NCBI GenBank assembly: GCA_946008205.1 | Contig: CAMGAZ010000001.1 | Coordinates: 1 to 28,644, forward strand | DNA: 28,644 nucleotides | Direction of reading: 5' to 3' | Source of the DNA: an uncultured Clostridium sp. | GTDB lineage: Bacteria > Bacillota > Clostridia > TANB77 > CAG-508 | Part shown: positions 20,151-27,852 of the stretch, in pieces | How the letters are laid out: every line of letters begins with the position of its first letter | How positions within the stretch are numbered: the stretch's first letter is position 1 | Notes under the pieces: model-generated | Told to the model about the DNA's origin: nothing | The model's input: only the letters and a program-made list of their open reading frames with translations | The model's database searches: none | Translations under genes and position numbers: made by a program

Positions 20151-20537
20151 AAAAGAATCACCTCTCTTTCATATGTTATAAAAAATCTTATCAATAACTT
20201 ATTATTTTTCGCCCAAAATCTTTTCAAGACCAAACTCTAGTTTAACGCCCGAATAGTGAAAAAAGTAAATATACTTATTTTTATTGAAATGTAAACTTCG
20301 ACGGACTCGTAATATTCTTTATGAATCCGTCGAAGTTTACATTCTTATTCATATCTGCGATTTAACTACTTTCACTGCGCGGTCGTGATAGCTACTCCGT
20401 AGCGATCACACGTCCAATCCTTATAAAGCGTAGCTTTCACTATAAGACGTGTGATAGCTGCTTCGCAGCAATCACAAAAAACTTCTTCCCTTTTAAAATA
20501 ATGTGATTGCTGTTAAACAGCAATCATAATAATCATA
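20151..20537. repeat. Non-coding region with stacked hairpins
   Basis: An 18-bp perfect inverted repeat (20288-20305 with 20326-20343), then two GTGATAGCT hairpins (20385-20409 and 20451-20475) in mirror orientation joined by ACACGTC/GACGTGT, which would form a cruciform. Another hairpin lies at 20503-20527. No gene. Confidence 0.75.
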
Positions 20538-20566
20538 TTCAAATTCTCAAAAAAATTTGTTATAAT
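20538..20566 (+). promoter_or_regulatory. Promoter of the 636-residue gene
   Basis: TTCAAA, 17 bp, TATAAT. The same TTCAAA-17-TATAAT form is seen at 23568, unlike the TTGACA promoters of the cassettes. Confidence 0.6.
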
Positions 20567-20579
20567 AATTATAGAAAGT

Positions 20580-20604
20580 GTGATTGCTATTGCATAGCAA
20601 TCAC
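20580..20604 (+). repeat. GTGATTGC hairpin at the transcript start
   Basis: 11-bp perfect stem with TGC loop, beginning about 14 nt after the -10. It would cap the 5' end of the 20643 mRNA. Confidence 0.65.
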
Positions 20605-20642
20605 GAAATTTAAAGAGAATACATAACGAAAGGACATTTTGT

Positions 20643-22553
20643 ATGATGAATAACATTACATTTACAAACCTCCAGCAGATAGCGCTTTTAGTTCTTACAA
20701 AAACAGTAACAACAAGTGATTGCTGCGAAGCAGACAATCACAAAACCGAGCACGTTATGACTTGTGACGCGCTCTTGCATAGCGGTATTATATTTATAGA
20801 CGAGAACGATTTACCTATGTCTTCAGTTCCTAAAGCTATCGCGCAAACAGCAATAAGCTTTTATGGCTACAATAACGAAACTTTCAATAGCACATTAATA
20901 GAATCATTCGCGGCAGTTGCTAATATGTCACGAGATGAATTCTATTTAACACAGATACTCCATTATCTTACAACTTATGGAACTAACTTTACTACTCCAT
21001 TTACAGTGGGCGCGCGCACATTTACTCCAGAAGAAACAAAAGCGCTCAAAATAACTATCATACGCGCGGAATCAGCTTCAAGATCTTTGGAGAGGATTAA
21101 TGAACTTTTCGCAACTACTGTCGCGCCAAAGGCTCAGAACATTCACTATTATCGCGCTCTTGCGCCTTTAACAACAATCGCGCCGGAAGAAGTAAAGTCC
21201 AGAGAATTAATGATAATGATGTGCGCGGAACGCGGTATAAAACCTTCTGACCCAGAGACGCTCTTCAGATATCTGGTGTATTGCGCGACTAAGGAAACGC
21301 TTATTATTAAAAATAAGAATCTTATTAGTATAATAAAGCGTGCAGCGCGCAATAATATAGAACTTATCAATTCTCTTACAGAAGATGAAATGAAAGCGCT
21401 CGCTTCTATCTTCTACAGATATAAGCCTTTATTCCTTGCGTTCAAGACACCGGAGACCGCGAGCGTTATCAATAAGATACGTAGGCTTGCCGTTAAGTAC
21501 CATAAGCCGCAGTCCGCGAATACCATCAAGAACTTTGTAAACTTAAGCTCAAAAGAACAGGCAGCAATAATCGCGCGCGCAACCAACAGAGAACTGATAA
21601 AGCTTAAAAACGCGCTTGCAATACCTTCATGCACTCGTGTAATCCAGATCCGCAATGGAAAGATATGGGTTAAAGAAGAAGAAAAAGAAGGAAAAGTTTC
21701 CCTCGGAAGTCTTTTAGATAAAATTCGCGCGGCTAGTGCAATTGACATTGAACTGCGCAAGAGGTTAAAGAACTATAGAGGAATGACTGTCTATATACCG
21801 CGCGGAATCAGCTATGCGGTCCCATACTCAGAGAAACAGTTCTCAGGTACAATTCCATGGGGAACAGCTATATGCGCAACTGATAAAGAAAACGCATTTA
21901 CCATAGGCGTTCATTGGGTTAATGATCCAGATGAATCCGGTTGTGACTTAGACTTACATGCGCATACTCCTACTAGACGCTTTGGTTGGAATAATTATTA
22001 TATATCTGAAGATGGTGAAATCATCTACTCTGGAGATATGACAAACGCGCCAGCGCCTAAAGGAGCAGCGGAATCATTCTATATCAATAATATAAATGAA
22101 CCAGTTATATTAACTCTTAATGCTTTTAGAGCGAATAAAAACAAACAGTTCCAGTTCTTTATGACAGAGGGTAAGGATGATGAGATGCGCGAGCGTGCGA
22201 CTTTTGACTCCTCAAAACTCATAAGCGCGCCACTTCCACTTGCTTTTGCAGATAAGAATTCATTGTCACTCGGCATATTTAATAATAAGACTTTCTATGT
22301 TTATGGCGGAAATGTTGCTGAAGGTGCAATACCTTCGCGCGATTACCCAAAGTTTATAGAAGCATTATTAAATCGTATGTCTAGCACATATAGATTTGAA
22401 GCTCTTGCATCAGCTCTTAAGATAAACATAGTACATGAAGTTCCTAAAGATACACCGTTCTTAGACCTTTCTCCGGAAGCGCTCACAGTAAACACTTTAC
22501 TGGATTTTGTCGACGGGAATCTTGATAAATTACAGTTCTCTACTATTGCATAA
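20643..22553 (+). CDS. Large two-part protein with C-terminal DLDLH beta-sandwich-like domain
   Basis: 636 residues, ATG after GAAAGGAC. Residues about 45-350 are helical and repetitive, like HEAT-type repeats (FYRYKPLFLAF, INKIRRLAVKYHKPQ, FVNLSSKEQAAIIARATN). From about 385 the protein is beta-rich: TVYIPRGISYAVPYSEKQF, then IGVHWVNDPDESGCDLDLHA and GEIIYSGDMTNAP, where DLDLH with acidic neighbours recalls TerD-like or DUF2135-like Ca-binding sandwiches. No enzyme motif seen. Residues about 25-34 (SDCCEADNHK) are encoded by a GTGATTGC hairpin (20716-20741). Many GCG codons. A scaffold or RNA/protein-binding role is a guess only. Confidence 0.6.
   Translation: MMNNITFTNLQQIALLVLTKTVTTSDCCEADNHKTEHVMTCDALLHSGIIFIDENDLPMSSVPKAIAQTAISFYGYNNETFNSTLIESFAAVANMSRDEFYLTQILHYLTTYGTNFTTPFTVGARTFTPEETKALKITIIRAESASRSLERINELFATTVAPKAQNIHYYRALAPLTTIAPEEVKSRELMIMMCAERGIKPSDPETLFRYLVYCATKETLIIKNKNLISIIKRAARNNIELINSLTEDEMKALASIFYRYKPLFLAFKTPETASVINKIRRLAVKYHKPQSANTIKNFVNLSSKEQAAIIARATNRELIKLKNALAIPSCTRVIQIRNGKIWVKEEEKEGKVSLGSLLDKIRAASAIDIELRKRLKNYRGMTVYIPRGISYAVPYSEKQFSGTIPWGTAICATDKENAFTIGVHWVNDPDESGCDLDLHAHTPTRRFGWNNYYISEDGEIIYSGDMTNAPAPKGAAESFYINNINEPVILTLNAFRANKNKQFQFFMTEGKDDEMRERATFDSSKLISAPLPLAFADKNSLSLGIFNNKTFYVYGGNVAEGAIPSRDYPKFIEALLNRMSSTYRFEALASALKINIVHEVPKDTPFLDLSPEALTVNTLLDFVDGNLDKLQFSTIA
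20716..20741. repeat. GTGATTGC hairpin inside a coding region
   Basis: GTGATTG-CTGC, GAA loop, GCAG, one bulged A, CAATCAC. Same family as 20451-20475 and 19421-19445, here in frame near the N-terminus of the large protein. Confidence 0.7.
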
Positions 22554-22594
22554 TTTAATGATTTTCGCCTCGGATTTCATTAATAGATTTTAAG

Positions 22595-22621
22595 AAAGTC
22601 CCTAGTAAAGGGGACTTTTTT
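22595..22621 (+). terminator. Terminator after the large gene
   Basis: AAAGTCCC/GGGACTTT stem with 8-nt loop and T-run. Confidence 0.85.
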
Positions 22622-22649
22622 ATTATAACATATAAAGGAGAGTTAAGCA

Positions 22650-23549
22650 ATGCGTTATGTTCTTAAAAATAAAAATATTTCCGATAAAGGAACATTTGAA
22701 TTTTACAAAGGATTATTAAATATGGAATTAAATAAACATGAATTTAAAATATTAACAATGGTTTTAGCATTAAAGAATGATAATAAAATATATAGCGGCA
22801 AACTTGCAAATATGTGTGAATTCTTAAATATAGGTAAAAATAGTAAGAATAATAAAAACATTAAAGAAACTATAAACGATTTAAGTGAAAAAGGCTTATT
22901 GGTTTATTATGTTAATGGTTATACTTGGACATTAATATTTAAAGATTCTGCACTGGAAAATAAAGAAATTTTACAGTTAGATAAGGCTTGGCTTGATACT
23001 GTAAGATTGTTTAGAACAGATGAAAATAATAGCGTAGATTGGAGCAATTTATTAAAGGTGTTTATATTTTTATTTAGTAATAATAATAAAGTATTTACAA
23101 TAGAAGAAATAAGCAGAGTAACAAATTTAAGTAAAGATATAATTAAAAAGGCGCTTGCAGCTATAAAAGAAATTAATGCGGCAGGCGGTTTTGGTTGCGG
23201 TTTTACTATAGAGCGCAAATATTATAATAATCATACTTTTTCTGAAAAACCACAAAGTTTCTATCTTTATAAATATGAGGATATTAATAGAGAAATTGTC
23301 TATATAGGACAGACAATTTCTTTAACACAAAGAATTCAGCAGCATACTCAAGATAAATTACAAGATTTTTCTGGAATAGTTTATTATGTAGAATGTGGTT
23401 CTAAAGAGGAAATGGATTTTTTAGAAAAAGTTTTAATAAACTATTATAAGCCAAAATTTAATGTAATTCATAAAGATAGAAATGATTTAACTACAAAACT
23501 TATTAATATAAATTTAAACTGGCAATTTTATACAAAAATAACAGACTAA
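22650..23549 (+). CDS. Winged-helix protein fused to GIY-YIG nuclease, twin 1
   Basis: 299 residues, ATG after AAAGGAGAG. The N-terminal two thirds hold two winged-helix-like units (about 20-90 with ANMCEFLNIGKNSKNNKNIK, and about 125-190 with FTIEEISRVTNLSKDIIKKA). The C-terminal about 100 residues are a GIY-YIG nuclease: FYLYKYE, IVYIGQTISLTQRIQQH with the catalytic Arg, DFLEKVLINYYKPKFN with the metal-binding Glu and final Asn. It resembles free-standing homing-type nucleases whose DNA-binding part confers specificity. The same nuclease domain, nearly identical, ends the 26449 gene. Low GCGC and high AT set it apart from its neighbours and suggest recent arrival. Confidence 0.8.
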   Translation: MRYVLKNKNISDKGTFEFYKGLLNMELNKHEFKILTMVLALKNDNKIYSGKLANMCEFLNIGKNSKNNKNIKETINDLSEKGLLVYYVNGYTWTLIFKDSALENKEILQLDKAWLDTVRLFRTDENNSVDWSNLLKVFIFLFSNNNKVFTIEEISRVTNLSKDIIKKALAAIKEINAAGGFGCGFTIERKYYNNHTFSEKPQSFYLYKYEDINREIVYIGQTISLTQRIQQHTQDKLQDFSGIVYYVECGSKEEMDFLEKVLINYYKPKFNVIHKDRNDLTTKLININLNWQFYTKITD

Positions 23550-23567
23550 CCCTCTAAAATCTCAAAA

Positions 23568-23596
23568 TTCAAAAACAATAAAATTTTTGATATAAT
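23568..23596 (+). promoter_or_regulatory. Promoter of the 23630 operon
   Basis: TTCAAA, 17 bp, TATAAT, 34 bp before the first gene. Confidence 0.6.
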
Positions 23597-23629
23597 ATTA
23601 TTAAAGATAAGGAAAGGAAATAAAGAAAA

Positions 23630-23947
23630 ATGATGACAGCAACAGAATTAAGAAAGAAAATAACTGCGCGACCGCGTTTAAAAATGGATGATGTTGTAGA
23701 TTTCTACGAAGATTTGGAAGAATGGTTAATAAGTGTCGCAACTAAAAATTATACATGGGGAAACACTTTCTTCTCTTGTCCAAAAAGTAATTTTAATTCT
23801 ATGAATGAATTTGAGCGTGCTTGTGAATTAGATTTACTATCGCCACTTAAAAACTTAGGTTATGATATTAGAACTAAATACTTTGTCGGTATTAATGAAG
23901 AATGGACTATATCTATATGGTTAGGATGGGAGGATAAAGAATGCTAA
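23630..23947 (+). CDS. Small paralog-family protein 1
   Basis: 105 residues, ATG after GGAAAGGAAA (a second ATG follows immediately). Not recognised by name. An N-terminal helical half and a C-terminal pattern LKNLGYDIRTKYFV...WTISIWLGW. The end pattern (Leu-rich helix, Gly-Tyr, strand, then T-I-x-I-x-W) recurs in 24924-25301 and, weaker, in 23941 and 24632. First gene of a tightly packed operon; overlaps the next gene by 7 bp. Confidence 0.65.
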   Translation: MMTATELRKKITARPRLKMDDVVDFYEDLEEWLISVATKNYTWGNTFFSCPKSNFNSMNEFERACELDLLSPLKNLGYDIRTKYFVGINEEWTISIWLGWEDKEC

Positions 23948-24204
23948 AATTAATTCGTCAAGAACTAATAGATAAAATATTTGAAGCTATTGCAAAAGGA
24001 ATTGAAGAAAAATTATTTCCAGTTACTTTTGCTTTTGGTTTTGAAACTTCAGACTATGAGGACGAATGGCGCGAATGCTGCAAAGCACTAATGCGCCAGG
24101 TCATAGCGCCGCTGCTTGAAAAATATGAGTTAAGTAATGTAGCTTTCTATGATGATTTAAGCTTTGAGTTTACAATAGAAGAAAGAAGGGAGACTTTTAT
24201 TTAA
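23941..24204 (+). CDS. Small paralog-family protein 2
   Basis: 87 residues, ATG inside the end of the previous gene after GGGAGG. Helical N-terminus (LIDKIFEAIAKGIEEKLF), a charged centre with CCKALMRQVIAPLLEKYELS, and a terminal strand LSFEFTIE. The layout fits the neighbouring small proteins: a 20-residue helix followed by two strands. Overlaps the next start by 1 bp. Function unknown. Confidence 0.65.
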   Translation: MLKLIRQELIDKIFEAIAKGIEEKLFPVTFAFGFETSDYEDEWRECCKALMRQVIAPLLEKYELSNVAFYDDLSFEFTIEERRETFI

Positions 24205-24617
24205 TGAGTTATAATATTATGAACAAAGAGGATGAGCCGGGTCAGTTCCCGTGCAAAAGTGAATCAGTTATACAGGAAATGTTTAAGACCACTTCTGAAA
24301 ACACAGAAGAATTACAGCATTTAACGGAAAGTTGCAAATACAATAGAGAAAAAGTTGAAGAAATTATAAAACATTTAGAAACAGAAACCGCGCGAGTCAG
24401 CAGATGCTATGACGAAACAATGGACACTGTTGATATGTATTTTGAAGAAGTTACCGATACATTAAATACTATGCAGAAAGTTAATGACGCGCAACTGGAA
24501 GATATAGATAAAGAAATAGCGGAAGCGCGCAAGATGCAGCTCAGAACACATATAGTTTGCGCCATTGCTATGATTTCTTCTATTGCAAGTATAGTTTTAA
24601 CGATAATATTAGAGTAG
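24204..24617 (+). CDS. Coiled-coil tail-anchored membrane protein
   Basis: 137 residues. The start ATG overlaps the previous stop (TAATG), after GAAGGGAG. Residues about 28-112 form a long Glu/Lys/Thr-rich coiled coil; residues about 116-136 (IVCAIAMISSIASIVLTIIL) are a single C-terminal membrane helix with only one residue after it. That is tail-anchor topology, with the coiled coil in the cytoplasm. Phage proteins of this shape include spanin- or exclusion-like factors, but no specific family is evident. Confidence 0.7.
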   Translation: MSYNIMNKEDEPGQFPCKSESVIQEMFKTTSENTEELQHLTESCKYNREKVEEIIKHLETETARVSRCYDETMDTVDMYFEEVTDTLNTMQKVNDAQLEDIDKEIAEARKMQLRTHIVCAIAMISSIASIVLTIILE

Positions 24618-24631
24618 CGGAAGGAAAAAAT

Positions 24632-24904
24632 ATGGAAGCTTTACAGAAAGAATTAACTAAATATTTTAGGGAAAGAATTGACGCGGCTATGAAAAAAGAA
24701 ATTGCCAATCGCGCGACTACTGAATATAAATTTCACGAAGTCTATACTTGTTATTTACCCCATGATGATATTTATAAAGGAGAAGACCCATTGCAGCGTG
24801 CAATTATAAAAGCTATAAATGAAGTAATAGAAGAGTGGCATATTAATGATTATGATGTAGAACCTTTTCAAACAGGTGATTGTTATGGAGTATACTGGAA
24901 CTAA
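24632..24904 (+). CDS. Small paralog-family protein 3
   Basis: 90 residues. The start is placed at ATG 24632, after CGGAAGGA; the in-frame ATG at 24557 lies inside the membrane-protein gene without a site. N-terminal basic helix (LQKELTKYFRERIDAAMKKE), a helix AIIKAINEVIEEWHI and a terminal DCYGVYW strand. It matches the helix-strand-Trp ending of the small family at 23630-25301. Confidence 0.65.
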   Translation: MEALQKELTKYFRERIDAAMKKEIANRATTEYKFHEVYTCYLPHDDIYKGEDPLQRAIIKAINEVIEEWHINDYDVEPFQTGDCYGVYWN

Positions 24905-24923
24905 TGATAACAGGAGCGATATA

Positions 24924-25301
24924 ATGATTAATTTAATTACAAAAGAAGAACTGATAGATAAGTCACCAAGCGCTTCTTATGAGCGCGCAGTAGAAAATGC
25001 GCAGGACATAATTCTTAAAAACATTAATGCTTATTTGCTTTTTCTCCTTACTAAGCGTCCACAGGTTCTCGAAAATTTTGATGGCGCTGTTGTAATAAAA
25101 AGACATAGAGTTGAAAAGAATAAGGCTGCGCGTAATATAATTACAGTTGCTTGCGAGCGCGCTCTTAAAAAGATCCTTGAAGCAGGATATAATGCCAAGT
25201 ATGAAGTTAAAAGAGCGAAAACCAACGCCGGCGCGATTTATGAAGATAGAATTACTATTTACTGGAATGACGCAGCAGATAAGATTTATAATATGATTTA
25301 A
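24924..25301 (+). CDS. Small paralog-family protein 4
   Basis: 125 residues. Start at ATG 24924 after ACAGGAG; the earlier in-frame ATG at 24876 overlaps the previous gene. It begins LITKEELIDK, like the LIRQELIDK of the 23941 protein, and ends ALKKILEAGYNAKYEVKRAK...RITIYWND, parallel to NLGYDIRTKYF...WTISIW in 23630. Basic centre (VVIKRHRVEKNKAARN). These similarities are the clearest evidence that the run of small genes arose by duplication. Confidence 0.65.
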   Translation: MINLITKEELIDKSPSASYERAVENAQDIILKNINAYLLFLLTKRPQVLENFDGAVVIKRHRVEKNKAARNIITVACERALKKILEAGYNAKYEVKRAKTNAGAIYEDRITIYWNDAADKIYNMI

Positions 25302-25316
25302 GTGGAGGAGAAATAA

Positions 25317-25751
25317 ATGACTAATAGAGAAATTTTTACTAAAATTTTTAATAATCCTACTTTTAAGGACCACTCCTGCTCACGCTCTTGTAATATGTTA
25401 GTGCCTTGCGCATCTTGCGACTGGTGGAACGAAGAATATGCCGATTCAGAAGAAAAGAAGCCACCTTTTAAGATATTTATTAGTCAACCTATGAAAGGTA
25501 GAACCTATGAAGAAGTTATGCAAGAGCGAAATAGAATAATGGCAAAATGGACAAATGCTTCTGTTAAATTTATTAATTCTTTCTTTCGCGAACCCGGTAA
25601 AAATTTTACAGACTCACTTGGTAAATCTATATCTTTAATGAGTGAAGCAGACTTGGTCGTATTCGCGCCGGGATGGGAAAACGCGCGCGGATGTAGGATT
25701 GAGCACGAAGTGGCTAAAGAATATGGAATACAGGTTTCTTACTTTGTTTAA
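25317..25751 (+). CDS. DUF4406 / nucleoside 2-deoxyribosyltransferase-like protein
   Basis: 144 residues, ATG after GGAGGAG. The N-terminal about 40 residues include Cys pairs (CSRSCNMLVPCASCDWW). The core starts at KIFISQPMKGRTYEEVMQER (about 52-71), then SLMSEADLVVFAPGWENARG and CRIEHEVAKEYGI (about 106-140), the standard DUF4406 signature, related to nucleoside 2-deoxyribosyltransferases. In phages it may serve nucleotide metabolism. The Cys-rich extension is unusual for the short family. Confidence 0.8.
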   Translation: MTNREIFTKIFNNPTFKDHSCSRSCNMLVPCASCDWWNEEYADSEEKKPPFKIFISQPMKGRTYEEVMQERNRIMAKWTNASVKFINSFFREPGKNFTDSLGKSISLMSEADLVVFAPGWENARGCRIEHEVAKEYGIQVSYFV

Positions 25752-25769
25752 TTAAGAAAGGTTTAGAAT

Positions 25770-26210
25770 ATAATAAAGAAGGTATGTAAAATTATAGCTG
25801 GCATTTTTATTATTCTTATAGTTATTGGTATATTAGGCTTATGTTTGTTTAAAGACGATTCATCTACAAATACTACCTCTATTTCTATTGCAGAAGAAGA
25901 ATCTGTAGTTCCACAGGAGTATACTAATGCTTTAGAGAAAGCTGAAATCTATTCAGATTTTATGCATATGTCTAAAAGTAAGATATATGAACAACTTACT
26001 TCTGAGTATGGTGAAAATTTTCCATCTGATGCTGCACAATATGCTATAGATAATTTAAAAGCTGATTATAATGCTAATGCTCTTGCAAAAGCGAAAGATT
26101 ATTATGAACAGATGCATATGTCAAAACAGGGTATTTATGACCAGCTTGTTTCTGAATATGGCGAAGCTTTTACGACTGAAGAAGCTCAGTATGCAGTAGA
26201 TAATTTATAA
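25770..26210 (+). CDS. Ltp-family host-surface lipoprotein, apparently non-ATG start
   Basis: Two tandem Ltp repeats (ALEKAEIYSDFMHMSKSKIY with QLTSEYGENF, and AKDYYEQMHMSKQGIYDQLV with SEYGEAF), the domain of the TP-J34 Ltp superinfection-exclusion lipoprotein. A start at TTG 25845 gives 121 residues and loses the export signal. Reading upstream in frame gives KKVCKIIAGIFIILIVIGIL and then a Cys in GLC, a full signal or lipobox, but with no ATG, GTG or TTG: the first usable codons are ATA at 25770/25773, 8-11 nt after AAGAAAGG, or ATT at 25791 after AAAGAAGG. Either a rare start or a lost ATG. The product would block DNA entry of competing phages. Confidence 0.7.
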   Translation: MIKKVCKIIAGIFIILIVIGILGLCLFKDDSSTNTTSISIAEEESVVPQEYTNALEKAEIYSDFMHMSKSKIYEQLTSEYGENFPSDAAQYAIDNLKADYNANALAKAKDYYEQMHMSKQGIYDQLVSEYGEAFTTEEAQYAVDNL

Positions 26211-26448
26211 TTGTAAATTCTGCTGTCTTGGGCGCGTTACTATAATCTACTGAATAGATTTTTTATATTATATGAAATATATTCGTTGCAAAGGATATGT
26301 TTTAGTGCTTTAATTTAATTATACTACTCAATTACATTTAAACTTTTTTTCCGAGGAGAGAATATCTTAGCGCAAAGATATTCTCTTTTTTTAAATGTAA
26401 TTGATAACACTTAAAACTTTTTAAATTAAAGTAAAGGAGAAATAGTTA
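26211..26448. terminator. Terminator nested in a larger inverted repeat
   Basis: Inner stem 12 bp (26357-26368 with 26375-26386) followed by T7, enclosed by a 14-bp perfect stem (26329-26342 with 26390-26403). TTTAATTTAA and TTAAATTAAA further out extend the symmetry. Confidence 0.75.
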
Positions 26449-27504
26449 ATGTCGTATAAAAACAAGTATAAATTAAATAAAGAACATGACAAAAATATTC
26501 AAGCGAGAACCTTTAATATGGAAAAAGATTCTCCATTTTTACATTATCAAACAGATGATTTACTCTTTGGAGAATTAAATGCAATTTGTTCTTATAGCGA
26601 TGAAATAGATATAGGAATACCCTGTCATCTATATGTTCTAAAATCAGATTTTAGAGAATTTAGACAAATGTTTTCTAAAAAAATAGGAGTAGATGAAAAA
26701 ACTGTTAGCAACCATTTAAAACATTTAATAGAGAAAAAAATGGTTATAGAATTTTCAACTATATATAATGGGCAAAGAAAAAAATGTCTTGGAATTCCTG
26801 ATGTTCCAGAAGATATAACTTCTATTACCATACCTCTTGCAAAAATAAAAAATTTTCCTTTACAGGAAAAGCACAGCTTTCGTATTTATTTATATTTACT
26901 AAATAAATATAGAAATAATGAAATAAATTTTACTTATAAGGAAATAGCCTCTGCAATGGGATATGAAGCTACCGATAAAGGTACAACTATAGATAAAATT
27001 TCTATAGTATTACAAAAATTACAACAAGAAAAAATTATGGAGTGGACAGAATTTTATCGTGTGTATAATAATCATCCTATTCCTTATAAAAAAATTCTTT
27101 CAGCAGACCTTTCTAAAATAAAAACAAAAAACTTCAAAAAAGAATCAGTTAAAAAATTTAATAATCAAGATAATAAAGAAGAAGAAAATAAAAAAACTAC
27201 ACCAAAACTTATAAAAGGTTTTTATCTTTATAAATACGAAAATCTTGATAAAGAAATTGTCTATATCGGACAAACAATTTCTTTATCACAAAGAATTCGA
27301 CAACACACTCAAGACAAATTACAAAATTTTTCTGGTATAATTTATTATGTAGAATGTGGGTCTAAAGAAGAGATGGACTTTTTGGAAAAGGTCTTAATAA
27401 ATTATTATAAACCAAAATTTAACATAATCCACAAGGAGAGGAAAGATTTGATGGTAAATCTGATAAATCTAGATTTAAATTGGCAATTCTATAAGGAAGT
27501 GTAA
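26449..27504 (+). CDS. Winged-helix protein fused to GIY-YIG nuclease, twin 2
   Basis: 351 residues, ATG after AAAGGAGAAA. N-terminal winged-helix-like units include VDEKTVSNHLKHLIEKKMVI (about 83-102) and FTYKEIASAMGYEATDKGTT (about 163-182). A Lys/Asn linker (about 220-255) leads to the GIY-YIG domain: FYLYKYE, IVYIGQTISLSQRIRQH, DFLEKVLINYYKPKFN. The domain is nearly identical to that of 22650-23549 at both DNA and protein level, while the N-terminal parts differ, so two DNA-binding fronts share one nuclease. Very low GCGC. It ends in a terminator palindrome. Confidence 0.8.
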   Translation: MSYKNKYKLNKEHDKNIQARTFNMEKDSPFLHYQTDDLLFGELNAICSYSDEIDIGIPCHLYVLKSDFREFRQMFSKKIGVDEKTVSNHLKHLIEKKMVIEFSTIYNGQRKKCLGIPDVPEDITSITIPLAKIKNFPLQEKHSFRIYLYLLNKYRNNEINFTYKEIASAMGYEATDKGTTIDKISIVLQKLQQEKIMEWTEFYRVYNNHPIPYKKILSADLSKIKTKNFKKESVKKFNNQDNKEEENKKTTPKLIKGFYLYKYENLDKEIVYIGQTISLSQRIRQHTQDKLQNFSGIIYYVECGSKEEMDFLEKVLINYYKPKFNIIHKERKDLMVNLINLDLNWQFYKEV

Positions 27505-27523
27505 TTACACTTCCTTTTTTTTT
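27493..27523 (+). terminator. Perfect palindromic terminator at the gene end
   Basis: 24-nt palindrome (27493-27516) overlapping the stop codon, followed by a T-run. Confidence 0.85.
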
Positions 27524-27852
27524 ATACCTTTTTATAATAAAAATTAAACAATATATTTTACTTTTATTAAAAATTTTGGTCTATTCAGTACTATACAGCA
27601 AATTCCATATCACGAATACTCAAAATCTTTTTGCAAGAATCCAAAGGAATAGTATAGCTGCTACGCAGTAAAAATAGGTCCGCGCCTTGCAAGGCGCCCC
27701 AGCTACAGACGAATCCGACCGCGCCCATTATTTTGCTGCAAGCGCGCGGCACATTTTTAAAAATTTTTAAAATTTATGATAAAATATAAATGTAAACAAA
27801 AGAAAAAGTCAAATGACTAAAAAATAAAGAGCGTCTGAGGAGGAAGTTTAAT
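27524..27852. other. Non-coding stretch
   Basis: No gene seen. It contains GCGCCTTGCAAGGCGC (about 27684), a TAGCTGCTACGCAG fragment near 27657 resembling the 20-kb hairpins, a GC-rich patch, and a weak TAAAAT -10 candidate at 27780. Confidence 0.4.

Noticed and set aside
27640..27760. tRNA gene in the GC-rich patch
   Set aside because: No T-arm consensus, no anticodon stem and no acceptor pairing could be found by eye.
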